DNA of 64,000 nucleotides, from assembly GCF_042682685.1 (NCBI RefSeq), contig NZ_JBHUHX010000002.1:1-64000 (forward strand), in the 5' to 3' direction. Origin of the DNA: Imhoffiella fuscus (GTDB lineage Bacteria; Pseudomonadota; Gammaproteobacteria; Chromatiales; Chromatiaceae). The notes below the pieces were generated by a model. The model was given only the letters and a program-made list of their open reading frames with translations. It did not search any database and had not been told where the DNA came from. Shown here piece after piece: positions 8,950 through 18,013 of the stretch; the first letter of the stretch is position 1, and every line of letters starts with the position of its first letter. Position numbers and translations under genes: made by a program.

Positions 8950-10728
8950 ATGAACGCAACGCAGACCTCAACTCTTACCCTGTTGGTCATCGCGGCCGCC
9001 GTATCGGCGCCGAGTCAGGCTGCCGAATCGGCCGCCCAGCGGTTCGCGACAGAGTTCTCCGGGCCGGGTCAGGTCATCGTCGCGCCGCCCGGCAAGCTCG
9101 ATGCGCAGGACCGGGCCTTTATCGAACAGGCCGCCGCCTATCATCGCGATCAGGTCCGAGCCGCCAAGCGCGTGTTCGCCCGAACCGATACGCAGGCGAT
9201 TCATGACTATGCCATGCGTGTGGATCATGACCACTCCAGCGCTTACGCCAAGCTGAGCGAGGTCGCGGCCATGCATGGGATCGAATTGCCCAGGCTGGAC
9301 CAAGCGTCGAACGACAGCGGCAAGACGACGGACTCCAGTGCGACGAACGATGCGTCCCTGCTGCGAGAGACCATCGAGCGTCACAGGTCCGAGCTTGCGC
9401 GCTTCGAGCGGGAGCGCAAACGGGGCAAGGCGCCCAACCTCAACGCCTATATCGACGCGACGGTGCCGGTCGTCGAGGAACATCTCAAGCTCGCGCGCCG
9501 GCTTCTCTCCGCGATGGCCTCTGCAGGCGCCGACCAAACGCAGGTCGAGCGCGGCCGTTATCTCGCGCGTGTCGGCGACTGCGAATCCTGCCACACGCGC
9601 GAGGGCGGCGCGCCCTATGCCGGCGGCCGCGCGCTGAAGACGCCCTATGGCGGGGTGATCTACAGCGCCAACATCACGCCCTCGCCCGAGGGCATCGGCG
9701 GCTTCTCCGACAAGGACTTCCTGACCGCGCTGCACGAGGGGCTGTCCCCGGACGGCGAGCCCTATTATCCGGCCTTTCCCTATCCCTCCTTCACCAAGGT
9801 GAGCGATGAGGATGCGCTCGCCATCAAGGCGTATCTCGACACCATCGAGCCATCCGACTCTGTGCCGCCGAAGCCGGATTTGCCCTGGCCGCTCGGCATC
9901 CGCGATGCACTGTATGCCTGGCAGGAACTCTTTTTCGAGCCTGGGCGGTTCGAGCCCGATTCCAGCAAATCGGATGCATGGAACCGTGGCGCCTATCTGG
10001 TCGAGGGGCTCGGTCACTGCGGCGCCTGTCATACGCCGCGTAATCTCGCTGCCGCCAAGGTCGGGTCGGAGGCGTTGACCGGCGCGATGCGCCAGGGTTG
10101 GCATGCCCCTGACTTGAGGGGATTGGGTGAGGAGGTCGCGGGATTCAGCGTCGACGATCTCGCTGAGTTCTTGCAGTCGGGTCATGCCAAGCCCGCCAAA
10201 ATCGGTGCTGGGCCTCGGACGGTGGCGATGGGGCCGATGGCCGAGGTGGTGCATGACAGTCTCTCGTATCTGAGCGACGACGACCTGCACGCCATGGCCG
10301 TCTACCTGAAGGATCTCCCGCCGATTCGGGAGCAACCGGCGGCCATCGACCGGCAGCAGGCGCTCGATCCGAAGCTGTATGCGCTGGGTGAGTCGCTCTA
10401 TCAGGGGTGGTGCGTTGCCTGTCACCGCGACAGCGGTCAAGGCCGGCCGCCCTATGTGCCTGGATTGCGCAACAATCCGGTCGTCAAGGATGCCAAGGCG
10501 AACAATATCGTGATGTCCCTTTTGGTCGGTTCGCTGGCGGATGTGACCCAGGCCTATTCGCCCTATGTGCGCATGCCAAGCTTTGCCGAGACCTTGGACG
10601 ATACCGAGATCGCCGCAGTGGCCACGTATCTGCGCGCGCGCTGGGGCGACGCTTCCGGCGCTCAGGTGCCGGTCTCGCTGCCCGCGCGACTGCGCGCGCA
10701 GTTGGATCAAGGCGAGCCCCGGAAATAG
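8950..10728 (+). CDS. DUF4142-triheme cytochrome c fusion protein, periplasmic
   Basis: About 592 residues: a signal peptide (1-25), a DUF4142 helical domain (about 50-200, ferritin-like putative metal/stress domain), then three class I cytochrome c domains with CxxCH at 211-215 (CESCH), 357-361 (CGACH) and 488-492 (CVACH). The cytochrome part resembles the triheme subunit of membrane alcohol, gluconate or aldehyde dehydrogenases, which hands electrons to ubiquinone or a terminal oxidase, but no dehydrogenase gene is nearby. I start at ATG 8950 because the signal peptide begins there. The fusion of DUF4142 to a triheme cytochrome is unusual. The gene follows the DUF3096 peptide and probably shares its sigma-54-type promoter. 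Electron donor unknown. Confidence 0.8.
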   Translation: MNATQTSTLTLLVIAAAVSAPSQAAESAAQRFATEFSGPGQVIVAPPGKLDAQDRAFIEQAAAYHRDQVRAAKRVFARTDTQAIHDYAMRVDHDHSSAYAKLSEVAAMHGIELPRLDQASNDSGKTTDSSATNDASLLRETIERHRSELARFERERKRGKAPNLNAYIDATVPVVEEHLKLARRLLSAMASAGADQTQVERGRYLARVGDCESCHTREGGAPYAGGRALKTPYGGVIYSANITPSPEGIGGFSDKDFLTALHEGLSPDGEPYYPAFPYPSFTKVSDEDALAIKAYLDTIEPSDSVPPKPDLPWPLGIRDALYAWQELFFEPGRFEPDSSKSDAWNRGAYLVEGLGHCGACHTPRNLAAAKVGSEALTGAMRQGWHAPDLRGLGEEVAGFSVDDLAEFLQSGHAKPAKIGAGPRTVAMGPMAEVVHDSLSYLSDDDLHAMAVYLKDLPPIREQPAAIDRQQALDPKLYALGESLYQGWCVACHRDSGQGRPPYVPGLRNNPVVKDAKANNIVMSLLVGSLADVTQAYSPYVRMPSFAETLDDTEIAAVATYLRARWGDASGAQVPVSLPARLRAQLDQGEPRK

Positions 10729-10757
10729 TCGTCGTCGAAACAGGCGGCCTGTGGCCG

Positions 10758-10788
10758 CTGCCGCCGCGAATCGGAGACGCGGCGGCAG
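10758..10788. terminator. hairpin after the cytochrome fusion gene
   Basis: An 11-bp perfect GC-rich stem (CTGCCGCCGCG/CGCGGCGGCAG) with a 9-nt loop starts 30 nt after the cytochrome stop codon. It lacks a T-tract; a Rho-dependent end or RNA-stabilising role is possible. Confidence 0.45.
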
Positions 10789-10817
10789 GTCCGATCATCC
10801 CATGCGAGGAGAACACC

Positions 10818-11067
10818 ATGACGCACACACGAGGCCTTCTTCGCCACGGGGTCAGCGACTGGACTCTCGCGAACCGTTCGCGCCCGCGATCGGGGGGGTA
10901 GCAACCGGTTGCTCGTCACTGCCTATGGCAACAGTCTGCGCGCCCTGGTCAACCTTATCGATGGGGTCGGTTATGGGGGCGTCCAGCAACTCGAAATCCC
11001 GACCGGGGTGCCTCTGGTCTACCGGCTCGATGCGGACCTGAGACCCTTGCGCCATCAGTATTTGTAA
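10818..11067 (+). pseudogene. gpmA: internally deleted phosphoglycerate mutase (gpmA) remnant
   Basis: The frame from ATG 10818, with a good GAGGAG site just before it, reads MTHTRGLLRHGVSDWTLANR, which matches the N-terminal RHG catalytic region of 2,3-bisphosphoglycerate-dependent phosphoglycerate mutase. It ends at a TAG at 10899-10901 after a run of seven G. From about 10862 a second frame reads REPFAPAIGG, and from 10903 a third reads NRLLVTAYGNSLRALVN...IPTGVPLVY...LRPLRHQYL, which is the normal C-terminal end of GpmA. About 150 central residues are missing and at least one frameshift separates the two ends. The product would be inactive. The join suggests one deletion in a former full-length gene rather than random decay. 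Confidence 0.8.
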
Positions 11068-11236
11068 GGGCCTTGGCTTGGCATGGCTGGCGATCCGGGC
11101 ACGTCAAGAGGTGGTCGGGGGGTGAGAAATTGCGCTCAGGCTGTTAGCCTGTTAGGCCGTCCGTGATTGCGACAGGTGACAGGCTGTCGTGAGCCGAGTT
11201 CAACCACGACCACAGATCCGAATCAGGTACGAAACC
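11068..11236. other. leader region of the betaine-transport operon
   Basis: About 170 bases between the gpmA remnant and the BCCT gene. I see no convincing sigma-70 or sigma-54 promoter; TTGGCATGGCTGGCGA near 11078 has only the -24 half of an RpoN site. Confidence 0.3.
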
Positions 11237-13002
<1,766 letters not shown>

Positions 13003-13006
<4 letters not shown>

Positions 13007-13953
13007 TCGTCAAGAGTATTCGAACGCTCGGCGACACCCTGAGCCGGTGGAGACGCGCGGGCCTGTTCGCGGTCCTGATGTCGGCCGCCGCCTGCGCATC
13101 CGCCGCAGACGCACCGACGCTGCGCATCGCCTATGTGGACTGGTCCTCGTCCGTGGCGAGCGCCAATGTGGTCTGCGCGGTCCTTCGCGAACGACTCGGA
13201 CATCCGTGCGAACTCATCGAAACGACCGCCGATGCCATGTGGCGGATGGTGGCCGACGGCGAGGCCGATGCGCTGCTGTCCGCCTGGTTGCCCGATACGC
13301 ATGCCGAGTACTACGCCGAGTACGGAGATCGGCTCGCGGATCTCGGTCCCAATCTCGTCGGCACGCGCACCGGACTCGTCATCCCCGCCGTCGGCGTTGG
13401 GCGTCAGACCGGCGGTCGCGGCGAACGCACCCAGCCGGCGCTGGACATCGACAGCATCGCGCAATTGGCCGAGCACCGGCAGGCGCTCGGGGGGCGGATC
13501 GTCGGCATCGATCCGGCTGCCGGGATCATGTCCGCAACCGAGCGCGCGCTCGATGCCTACGGCCTCGAAGGCTTCCGGCTGATCAAGGGTTCGGAAACGG
13601 CGATGACCCAGGCGCTCGCGGATGCCATCGCGCGCAATGCCCCCATCGTCGTCACCGGCTGGGAGCCGCATTGGATGCTCGGACGCTGGTCGCTGAAATT
13701 CCTGGACGACCCCAAGAACGTCTATGGCGGGCGAGGAAGCATCCATACGCTGGTTCGCCCCGGCCTGGCACGGGATGACCCTCAGGCCCAAGGCGTCTTG
13801 GACCGCTTCGAATGGGACTCGCAGGCCATGGAGCAGTTGTTGGTCTGGATTCATCAGGACGACGGACGAGACCCTTATGCACAGGCGTTGCGATGGACGC
13901 GGGCCAATCCTCGGCGCGTGCAAGCCTGGATGGGCACCGATGGGGCCGATTGA
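13003..13953 (+). CDS. glycine betaine/choline-binding periplasmic protein (OpuAC family), orphan
   Basis: A 316-residue protein with a signal peptide (about 1-35) and an OpuAC-type substrate-binding domain: LRIAYVDWSSSVASANVV at the start, AMWRMVADGEADALLSAWLPDTHAEYY, VVTGWEPHWMLGRWSLKFLDDP near the C-terminus. The aromatic residues W and Y in these blocks are of the kind that cage quaternary ammonium groups. No ABC permease or ATPase is nearby; instead the gene overlaps the BCCT carrier by 4 bp. That raises the possibility that it delivers substrate to a secondary transporter or serves as a sensor. No lipobox is visible, so it is probably soluble. Confidence 0.85.
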
Positions 13954-13982
13954 CGTCCGACTCGAATTCAGGAGTACATTGA

Positions 13983-14666
13983 ATGCTGCAAGGCACAAGC
14001 CAGAAATTTCGCGGAGGCTGTCTCATGCTGGTCCGCGACACCGAGGGAGCCGTGGGCTTTCTCGGAACCGCGTTTCTCGTCCATGGAAGCGGTTACCTGC
14101 TGACCGCCGCTCACCTGGTGTCCAAGCCCGAGGGCCTGCTGGTCGTTGCGACCGCGAGCGGCGACGAGTATCAGCCCATGACCTTCGATCGGGTCGCGGC
14201 CATCCCGGTCTCGATCGTCCAGCAGGACATCGCGCACGATGTGGCTCTGCTCAAGATGGAACAGGAGATCTCGATCGGGGTTCCTGACGACTTTCTGGGC
14301 AGCGGCGCCAATGTGCGGCCCGGCGCCTCGCTCATGAGCCTCGGCTACTCCTTCGGGCACGAGCAGTTGCATACGGCGCTCAGCGTCGGCAGCTTCGCGT
14401 CCGCCAAGATCCGTTCCCCGAACGACACGCAGCTCATTCTGTTCGACACCATGGTGCAGGACGGCGATACCGGAGGTCCGCTGATTCACGTCAGCGACGG
14501 CCACATCGTCGGCGTCGTCAGTGGCCGTTTCGAGCCGGCCGAGGTCGTTCGCGGCAGTGCGGATTGGGAGCGCAGCCCAGCCCGCGACACCAATATCTCG
14601 TTCGCGGTCGATATCGACTACGGCATTGCTCTGATGCGCGCGGAGGGGCTGTTCGAGCACGCTTGA
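13983..14666 (+). CDS. trypsin-like serine-protease-fold protein with Thr at the nucleophile position
   Basis: A 227-residue chymotrypsin-fold (S1/DegP-like) domain without PDZ and without an obvious signal peptide. His44 (LLTAAHLV) and Asp86 (HDVALLKME) fit the catalytic triad, but the expected GDSGGP reads GDTGGP (Thr163). The codon is ACC, so this is not a simple one-base AGC/TCC reading ambiguity. It lies 29 nt after the betaine-binding gene and is probably in the same operon. It may be an inactive or weakly active protease homologue. The fold assignment is firm, the loss or change of activity is inferred. Confidence 0.75.
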   Translation: MLQGTSQKFRGGCLMLVRDTEGAVGFLGTAFLVHGSGYLLTAAHLVSKPEGLLVVATASGDEYQPMTFDRVAAIPVSIVQQDIAHDVALLKMEQEISIGVPDDFLGSGANVRPGASLMSLGYSFGHEQLHTALSVGSFASAKIRSPNDTQLILFDTMVQDGDTGGPLIHVSDGHIVGVVSGRFEPAEVVRGSADWERSPARDTNISFAVDIDYGIALMRAEGLFEHA

Positions 14667-15029
14667 AACTTGCTGCACGTAGGGGAGGTGGGAGCTGGTC
14701 GAGCAGACTGCTTCGCCCACGCTTCTCATCCAGTCCAGGCTTCTGCTCCGTGTTTCCCTAAGCGCTCCACTCATGGGAACGGGCTTCTTTCCTGATCGCC
14801 GATGCGCAGGTCAAGGATGCGATCTGAACCTGTGCCGCGCCGGCGGTGATCTGGTGAACTCATCTCGCGCTCCGGTAGATTGGCGCGCGCTGTGCTTGTC
14901 TTTCGGGGCTCCATTCCGGTTCGTGCGCGATCGAGGTTCGATGTTCGTTCGGGCGGCGGATGCCATCTGAAGGGTGCGCGCGGGCAGGAGCGAAACGCTA
15001 TCCCGCGCTCAAGCATGAAGGGTCAAACT
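14667..15029. other. intergenic region
   Basis: About 360 bases without a gene that I can support. It holds one weak sigma-54-like element at 14880-14896, listed separately. Nothing else recognised. Confidence 0.4.
14880..14896 (+). promoter_or_regulatory. possible sigma-54 promoter for the membrane protein at 15030
   Basis: TTGGCGCGCGCTGTGCT keeps the GG-N10-GC geometry and most of the -24 box, but the -12 box is GTGC. The site lies about 135 nt upstream of the chosen ATG. Confidence 0.3.
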
Positions 15030-15521
15030 ATGGTGAATCGTATCTATTTGAAGGCGCCGGAGTTCGTGAAGGTTCGCCAACTCATCGACGAACTTTTGGG
15101 CGAGGGTCTTGAGCCTGCGAGCATCAGCGCGCATGCGGCACGCAAGCCGCGCGGGGATGATCTTCCGGTCGAGCTGATCGTCCATCGGACATGGGAGCGA
15201 GCGCTGATTGATGGCGGCGTTCTTGGCGCCTTGTTCGCAAGCCCGATCACCGCAGCGCTCTGGTTGATCGGCGATGGTCTGTTGGGTGTGCTTGTGCTCG
15301 TCCTCGGGGCGGGCGTCGGAGGCGCCTTCGCCGCGTTGCGCGCTCGGATTGCCAACCGTGACATTGCGCCTCAGTTCGCTGCCTTACGCCGGGGTGAACT
15401 GCTGATCGTCGCCACGGTCGATCACGCCGCCATCGGGGGGATCGAGGACCGGATCAAGGAGCGTCATCCCGAGGTTGTCGTGCTGGGCACGGATCCCGCC
15501 GGAACGCCCCCGTTTCCCTGA
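15030..15521 (+). CDS. hypothetical membrane protein with glycine-rich helical hairpin
   Basis: About 163 residues. A soluble alpha/beta N-terminal segment (MVNRIYLKAPEFVKVRQLIDELLGEGLEPASISAHAA) precedes two transmembrane helices (ALIDGGVLGALFASPITAALWLIGDGLLGVLVLVLGAGVGGAFAAL region). A C-terminal soluble part (ELLIVATVDHAAIGGIEDRIKERHPEVVVLG) resembles the DUF1269/general-stress type of small membrane proteins. ATG 15030 has GAAGGG seven bases upstream; ATG 15015 is an in-frame alternative. Function unknown. It ends just before a strong hairpin. Confidence 0.65.
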   Translation: MVNRIYLKAPEFVKVRQLIDELLGEGLEPASISAHAARKPRGDDLPVELIVHRTWERALIDGGVLGALFASPITAALWLIGDGLLGVLVLVLGAGVGGAFAALRARIANRDIAPQFAALRRGELLIVATVDHAAIGGIEDRIKERHPEVVVLGTDPAGTPPFP

Positions 15522-15536
15522 TTCCTGCCATGAAAT

Positions 15537-15570
15537 GCCGTGCCGCCGAGTTCCGATTCGGCGGCACGGC
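15537..15570. terminator. perfect hairpin between convergent genes
   Basis: A 13-bp perfect stem (GCCGTGCCGCCGA and complement) with an 8-nt loop lies 15 nt after the stop at 15521 and about 50 nt beyond the stop of the convergent entericidin gene. No T-tract. Confidence 0.5.
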
Positions 15571-15622
15571 GCGGTGTCGAGTCTTTGGTTGGAGTCGGCC
15601 CGACGTCCCTCCCTCGAAACCC

Positions 15623-15781
15623 TCAATAGTCCTTATTGCTTTCAGCGGACTTCTCGATGCCGCCGCCAGCAGCCTTGAGGTCTTCGCCGACGCCGGCCAT
15701 GGTGTTGCAGCCGGCCATGGAGAGCGTCAGCGGCAACAGCAGGAAGAGCAGCCAGATCATTTTGGATGGCGCATGTCTCAT
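15623..15781 (-). CDS. entericidin A/B family lipoprotein
   Basis: A 52-residue lipoprotein with signal sequence MIWLLFLLLPLTLSMAGC; the Cys in SMAGC is the lipid attachment site. The mature part (CNTMAGVGEDLKAAGGGIEKSAESNKDY) matches the entericidin family consensus C-N-T-x-x-G-x-G-x-D. In E. coli entericidins are small stress-inducible membrane lipoproteins of an antidote/toxin pair (EcnA/EcnB); many bacteria carry just one, as here. A start at 15781 is preceded by AGGACCGAGAAG. Confidence 0.85.
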   Translation of the reverse strand: MRHAPSKMIWLLFLLLPLTLSMAGCNTMAGVGEDLKAAGGGIEKSAESNKDY

Positions 15782-16179
15782 CTTCTCGGTCCTCTATCAG
15801 TGAATATCCGTGTGTCGTGTGGACTTGGTTGGGGGCTGCGTCTCTGCCCGAGCTCGGGCGTTGCATGTAGGGCGTGCGGCTGACGGGAGGGGCAGCGAAT
15901 TTGCGAACCGCGTCCTCGAATGTTGAGCCTCGCTCCGCGCTTTTCGAGTCGGGCCGGAAGTCATACCGGACTCCGGTGACGGCGAACCGATGCAGCATAG
16001 CGGAACAGCACGAATGCAAACGCCGATCCTTTCTGTGACCGACACCAGGAATCGCTATGGGGCCGCGAACAGTCAGGAGCGCATTCCCGGCGAAGGATTG
16101 TAATCCCACGCCTGAGACCGCTCCAGTCCAGGCTTGTGTTATCGGGTGCGCCGCTTGGCGCACCTCGATGCTGGAGGGT
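15782..16179. other. intergenic region upstream of entericidin
   Basis: About 400 bases without a supportable gene. It contains the hairpin at 16145-16164 belonging to the next gene on the minus strand. A GG-N10-TTTGCA element near 16016-16030 (- strand) keeps sigma-54 geometry but is far from the start and weak at -24. Confidence 0.35.
16145..16164 (-). terminator. hairpin after the secreted coiled-coil gene
   Basis: An 8-bp stem (GGTGCGCC/GGCGCACC) with a 4-nt loop begins 16 nt past the stop codon of the minus-strand gene at 16180. It lacks a clear U-tract. Confidence 0.5.
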
Positions 16180-16662
16180 TTATTTCTCGGAGTCGAAGGT
16201 CTTAACGGCGTCGTCCCAAGCCTCTGCCAGTGCCTGGTATGCCTGCGAGAAGCCCTCCTTCATCTCGTCCCAGGCGCTGTCGGAGCTGGTTTTCAGGCTG
16301 CCGTACCATTCGGCGACCTGAGTGCGCTGTTTGCGCAGGGCCTTCATGCTGGCTTGCGCCTTCTCGCGGGCGGCCTCGCTCATGCTGTCCCAGTTGTCGT
16401 CGAGGCGAGTCTGCAGTGCATCGATGCGCTTGTCGGCCGCATCCAGCGCTGCCTTCGTGGCTTCGACGGCCTCTTCGCGCTGATCTGCGCCGTAGGCCTT
16501 GAGCGATTTGAGTAGATCTTGGGTGTTCTGCTTGACCGCCTCAGCCGGTGGGGTCTGGACGTCGCTCGTCGTTGCATCGTCGGTCGTTGCAGCCTGACTC
16601 ATCGCGGTCAGCATGAACAGCGCGAGAAAGAGCGCGAAGCTCATGTTGGGAATGGATTTCAT
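16180..16662 (-). CDS. secreted coiled-coil protein, hypothetical
   Basis: About 160 residues with a Sec signal peptide (MKSIPNMSFALFLALFMLTAMSQA). The mature protein is almost entirely charged helix rich in Ala, Lys, Glu and Asp (KAALDAADKRIDALQTRLDDNW, EAAREKAQASMKALRKQRTQ) and predicts a long coiled coil. It resembles a periplasmic counterpart of the cytoplasmic coiled-coil stress protein at 32531-32818. An excellent AGGAGG site sits upstream of the start at 16662. A strong sigma-54 promoter match at 16788-16804 points to it. Function unknown; a structural or chaperone-like envelope role is a guess. Confidence 0.7.
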   Translation of the reverse strand: MKSIPNMSFALFLALFMLTAMSQAATTDDATTSDVQTPPAEAVKQNTQDLLKSLKAYGADQREEAVEATKAALDAADKRIDALQTRLDDNWDSMSEAAREKAQASMKALRKQRTQVAEWYGSLKTSSDSAWDEMKEGFSQAYQALAEAWDDAVKTFDSEK

Positions 16663-16787
16663 ATGGCATCCCTCCTGGTGCACGTGATCGGGAGTGGTGA
16701 GTTTTTACTCGGATGGGGACCGTCGGGATAGACGGTGGCCCTTGGGATGGTCGCGATACCACGATGCGAGCCATCCGCACGTGATTT

Positions 16788-16804
16788 AGCAAACTCGATG
16801 CCAA
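16788..16804 (-). promoter_or_regulatory. candidate sigma-54 (RpoN) promoter for the secreted coiled-coil gene
   Basis: The minus strand reads TTGGCATCGAGTTTGCT: -24 TTGGCA, 10-base GG-GC gap, -12 TTTGCT. The predicted start near 16777 leaves a leader of about 115 nt. Confidence 0.6.
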
Positions 16805-17211
16805 TCGTTTTGCGTTCAAGCGCCCGTGCGGCTGGGAATGCGGATCGGGCCGGTACGGAATCTGGCGGTCCTCATCCTGGTGCCCATCGGGAGCCCCGCG
16901 TCTTGGTTCGGTCGGTTGATAAGCACCGATGTCGATGCGGGAGGTGGTGCGAATGCCCCGAACCGCCGATTCGCCGGTGCGTCTCGATGTCGATCGGTTC
17001 TTCTGTGTGCCGCGCGCTGATTTGCGCCCATTCGTTCGCCTTCGCGAGTCAGGCAATCCTCCTGACTGGAAGGCGCGTCAAAGGGCCGGTCGCTCCCTGT
17101 CATGGCCGGGCGCGGACCGAGCTGCCAAACCGCGTGCATGCCGATTGAGGCGAGGTGGCAGAGGCATCTGCCGCGACTTCAAGCGAGCGCGAAAGTACCC
17201 GAGCTCAATAG

Positions 17212-17228
17212 TTGGCATGCGAACTGTA
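17212..17228 (+). promoter_or_regulatory. partial sigma-54-like element upstream of csbD
   Basis: TTGGCATGCGAACTGTA has the -24 half intact (TTGGCAT) and correct spacing, but -12 reads CTGT rather than TTGC. It lies about 110 nt upstream of csbD, similar to the other sites in this region. Confidence 0.25.
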
Positions 17229-17256
17229 TGTCCAAGTCGTAAGGGCCATCGCTGAG

Positions 17257-17270
17257 TCGAGTCGACTCGA
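17257..17270. promoter_or_regulatory. 14-bp palindrome upstream of csbD, possible operator
   Basis: TCGAGTCGACTCGA is a perfect palindrome 68 nt before the csbD start codon. It could be a dimeric regulator site; no specific factor is recognised. Confidence 0.3.
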
Positions 17271-17337
17271 TACCGTATTCATAGCCTTGGTCCTATCAAG
17301 GCGTACGGCGCCATAACTCAACGATAAGAGGTGACGC

Positions 17338-17532
17338 ATGAATTGGGATGAAGTCAAGGGTAAGTGGACTGAAATGAAGGGGCATGTAAAGGAGCGTTGG
17401 GCCGACCTGACCGACGACGACCTCTTGGCCATCGAGGGCGAGCGAGACAAGCTCGTCGGGAAGATCCAACACCGTTACGGCGTGACCAAGGAAGAGGCGG
17501 AGCGCCAAATCGACGAATATGAAAAAAGCTGA
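17338..17532 (+). CDS. CsbD family stress-response protein
   Basis: A 64-residue charged helical protein with the CsbD pattern: MNWDEVKGKWTEMKGHVKERWADLTDDDL and KLVGKIQHRYGVTKEEAERQIDEY. It is of the typical family length and covers the entire domain. CsbD proteins are abundant general-stress proteins in many bacteria, of unknown biochemical role. AGAGGTG lies in front of the ATG. It is followed 77 nt later by the DUF1328 gene, and both are likely stress-induced together. Confidence 0.9.
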   Translation: MNWDEVKGKWTEMKGHVKERWADLTDDDLLAIEGERDKLVGKIQHRYGVTKEEAERQIDEYEKS

Positions 17533-17609
17533 ATGCGTCGGCGGGCATTGCGGTGTCCGCCGTCACGCTCGTCGCGGACAACTAACCTCATGTGAATGTG
17601 GAGGTGCAG

Positions 17610-17777
17610 ATGTTAAGACTCGCACTAATGTTCCTCATCGTCGCCTTGATCGCCGGCGCGCTGGGCCTGACCGGTGTCGCGGGCATGGCGTCCAACATCG
17701 CTTGGATACTCTTTGTGATCGGCCTCGTCTTTGCCGTGGTGTTCTTCGTGCTCGGGCGCAGACCGCCCTCAATCTGA
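17610..17777 (+). CDS. DUF1328 (YtjA) family small membrane protein
   Basis: A 55-residue protein with two transmembrane helices (MLRLALMFLIVALIAGALGL and NIAWILFVIGLVFAVVFFVLG), with the conserved GLTGVAGMASNIAW loop of the DUF1328/YtjA family. The ATG at 17610 is preceded by GGAGG with a 5-base gap; the earlier GTG at 17592 would add residues not typical of the family. It is frequently found next to CsbD genes. Role unknown, probably envelope stress. Confidence 0.85.
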   Translation: MLRLALMFLIVALIAGALGLTGVAGMASNIAWILFVIGLVFAVVFFVLGRRPPSI

Positions 17778-17826
17778 TCGATCGCGAACACTTAGGAATC
17801 GTTAAAGGACAGACATCCCGATGTTC

Positions 17827-17852
17827 GTAGGTGCGAATGCATTCGCACCTAC
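17827..17852. repeat. 26-bp perfect palindrome, REP-like
   Basis: Two 13-bp arms (GTAGGTGCGAATG and its complement) meet without a spacer, 50 nt after the DUF1328 stop. The form 'GTGCGAATGCATTCGCAC' resembles short dispersed palindromes in gammaproteobacterial genomes. It could act as a terminator-like or REP element. I find no second copy in this window. Confidence 0.55.
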
Positions 17853-18013
17853 ATCATGTCCGAAATCCAGATATCGGGAAGCAATCGATGGACGCTCACT
17901 TAACCTGGGATCCGGTCGCTGAAGGCTTGATATGCGACGCCTCCCGCTGGCCTATCGCTTGGGCCGCCCGCCGGATCCCGGCCCACGTCTTTTAGCAAAA
18001 CGGGAGAGATCCG

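Larger units (their letters stand above)
16663..17337. other. intergenic region between divergent stress genes
   Basis: About 675 bases with no gene I can support. Recognisable elements are the sigma-54 promoter at 16788-16804 (minus strand), a partial one at 17212-17228 (plus strand), and a 14-bp perfect palindrome at 17257-17270 in front of csbD. Several short frames across 16.8-17.2 kb show no domain. Confidence 0.4.

Noticed and set aside
8968..10710. 580-codon open frame on the minus strand
   Set aside because: Antisense shadow of the triheme cytochrome fusion gene, which has a signal peptide and three haem motifs.
17888..17995. 35-codon + strand frame before the YihY gene
   Set aside because: No ribosome site and no recognisable sequence.
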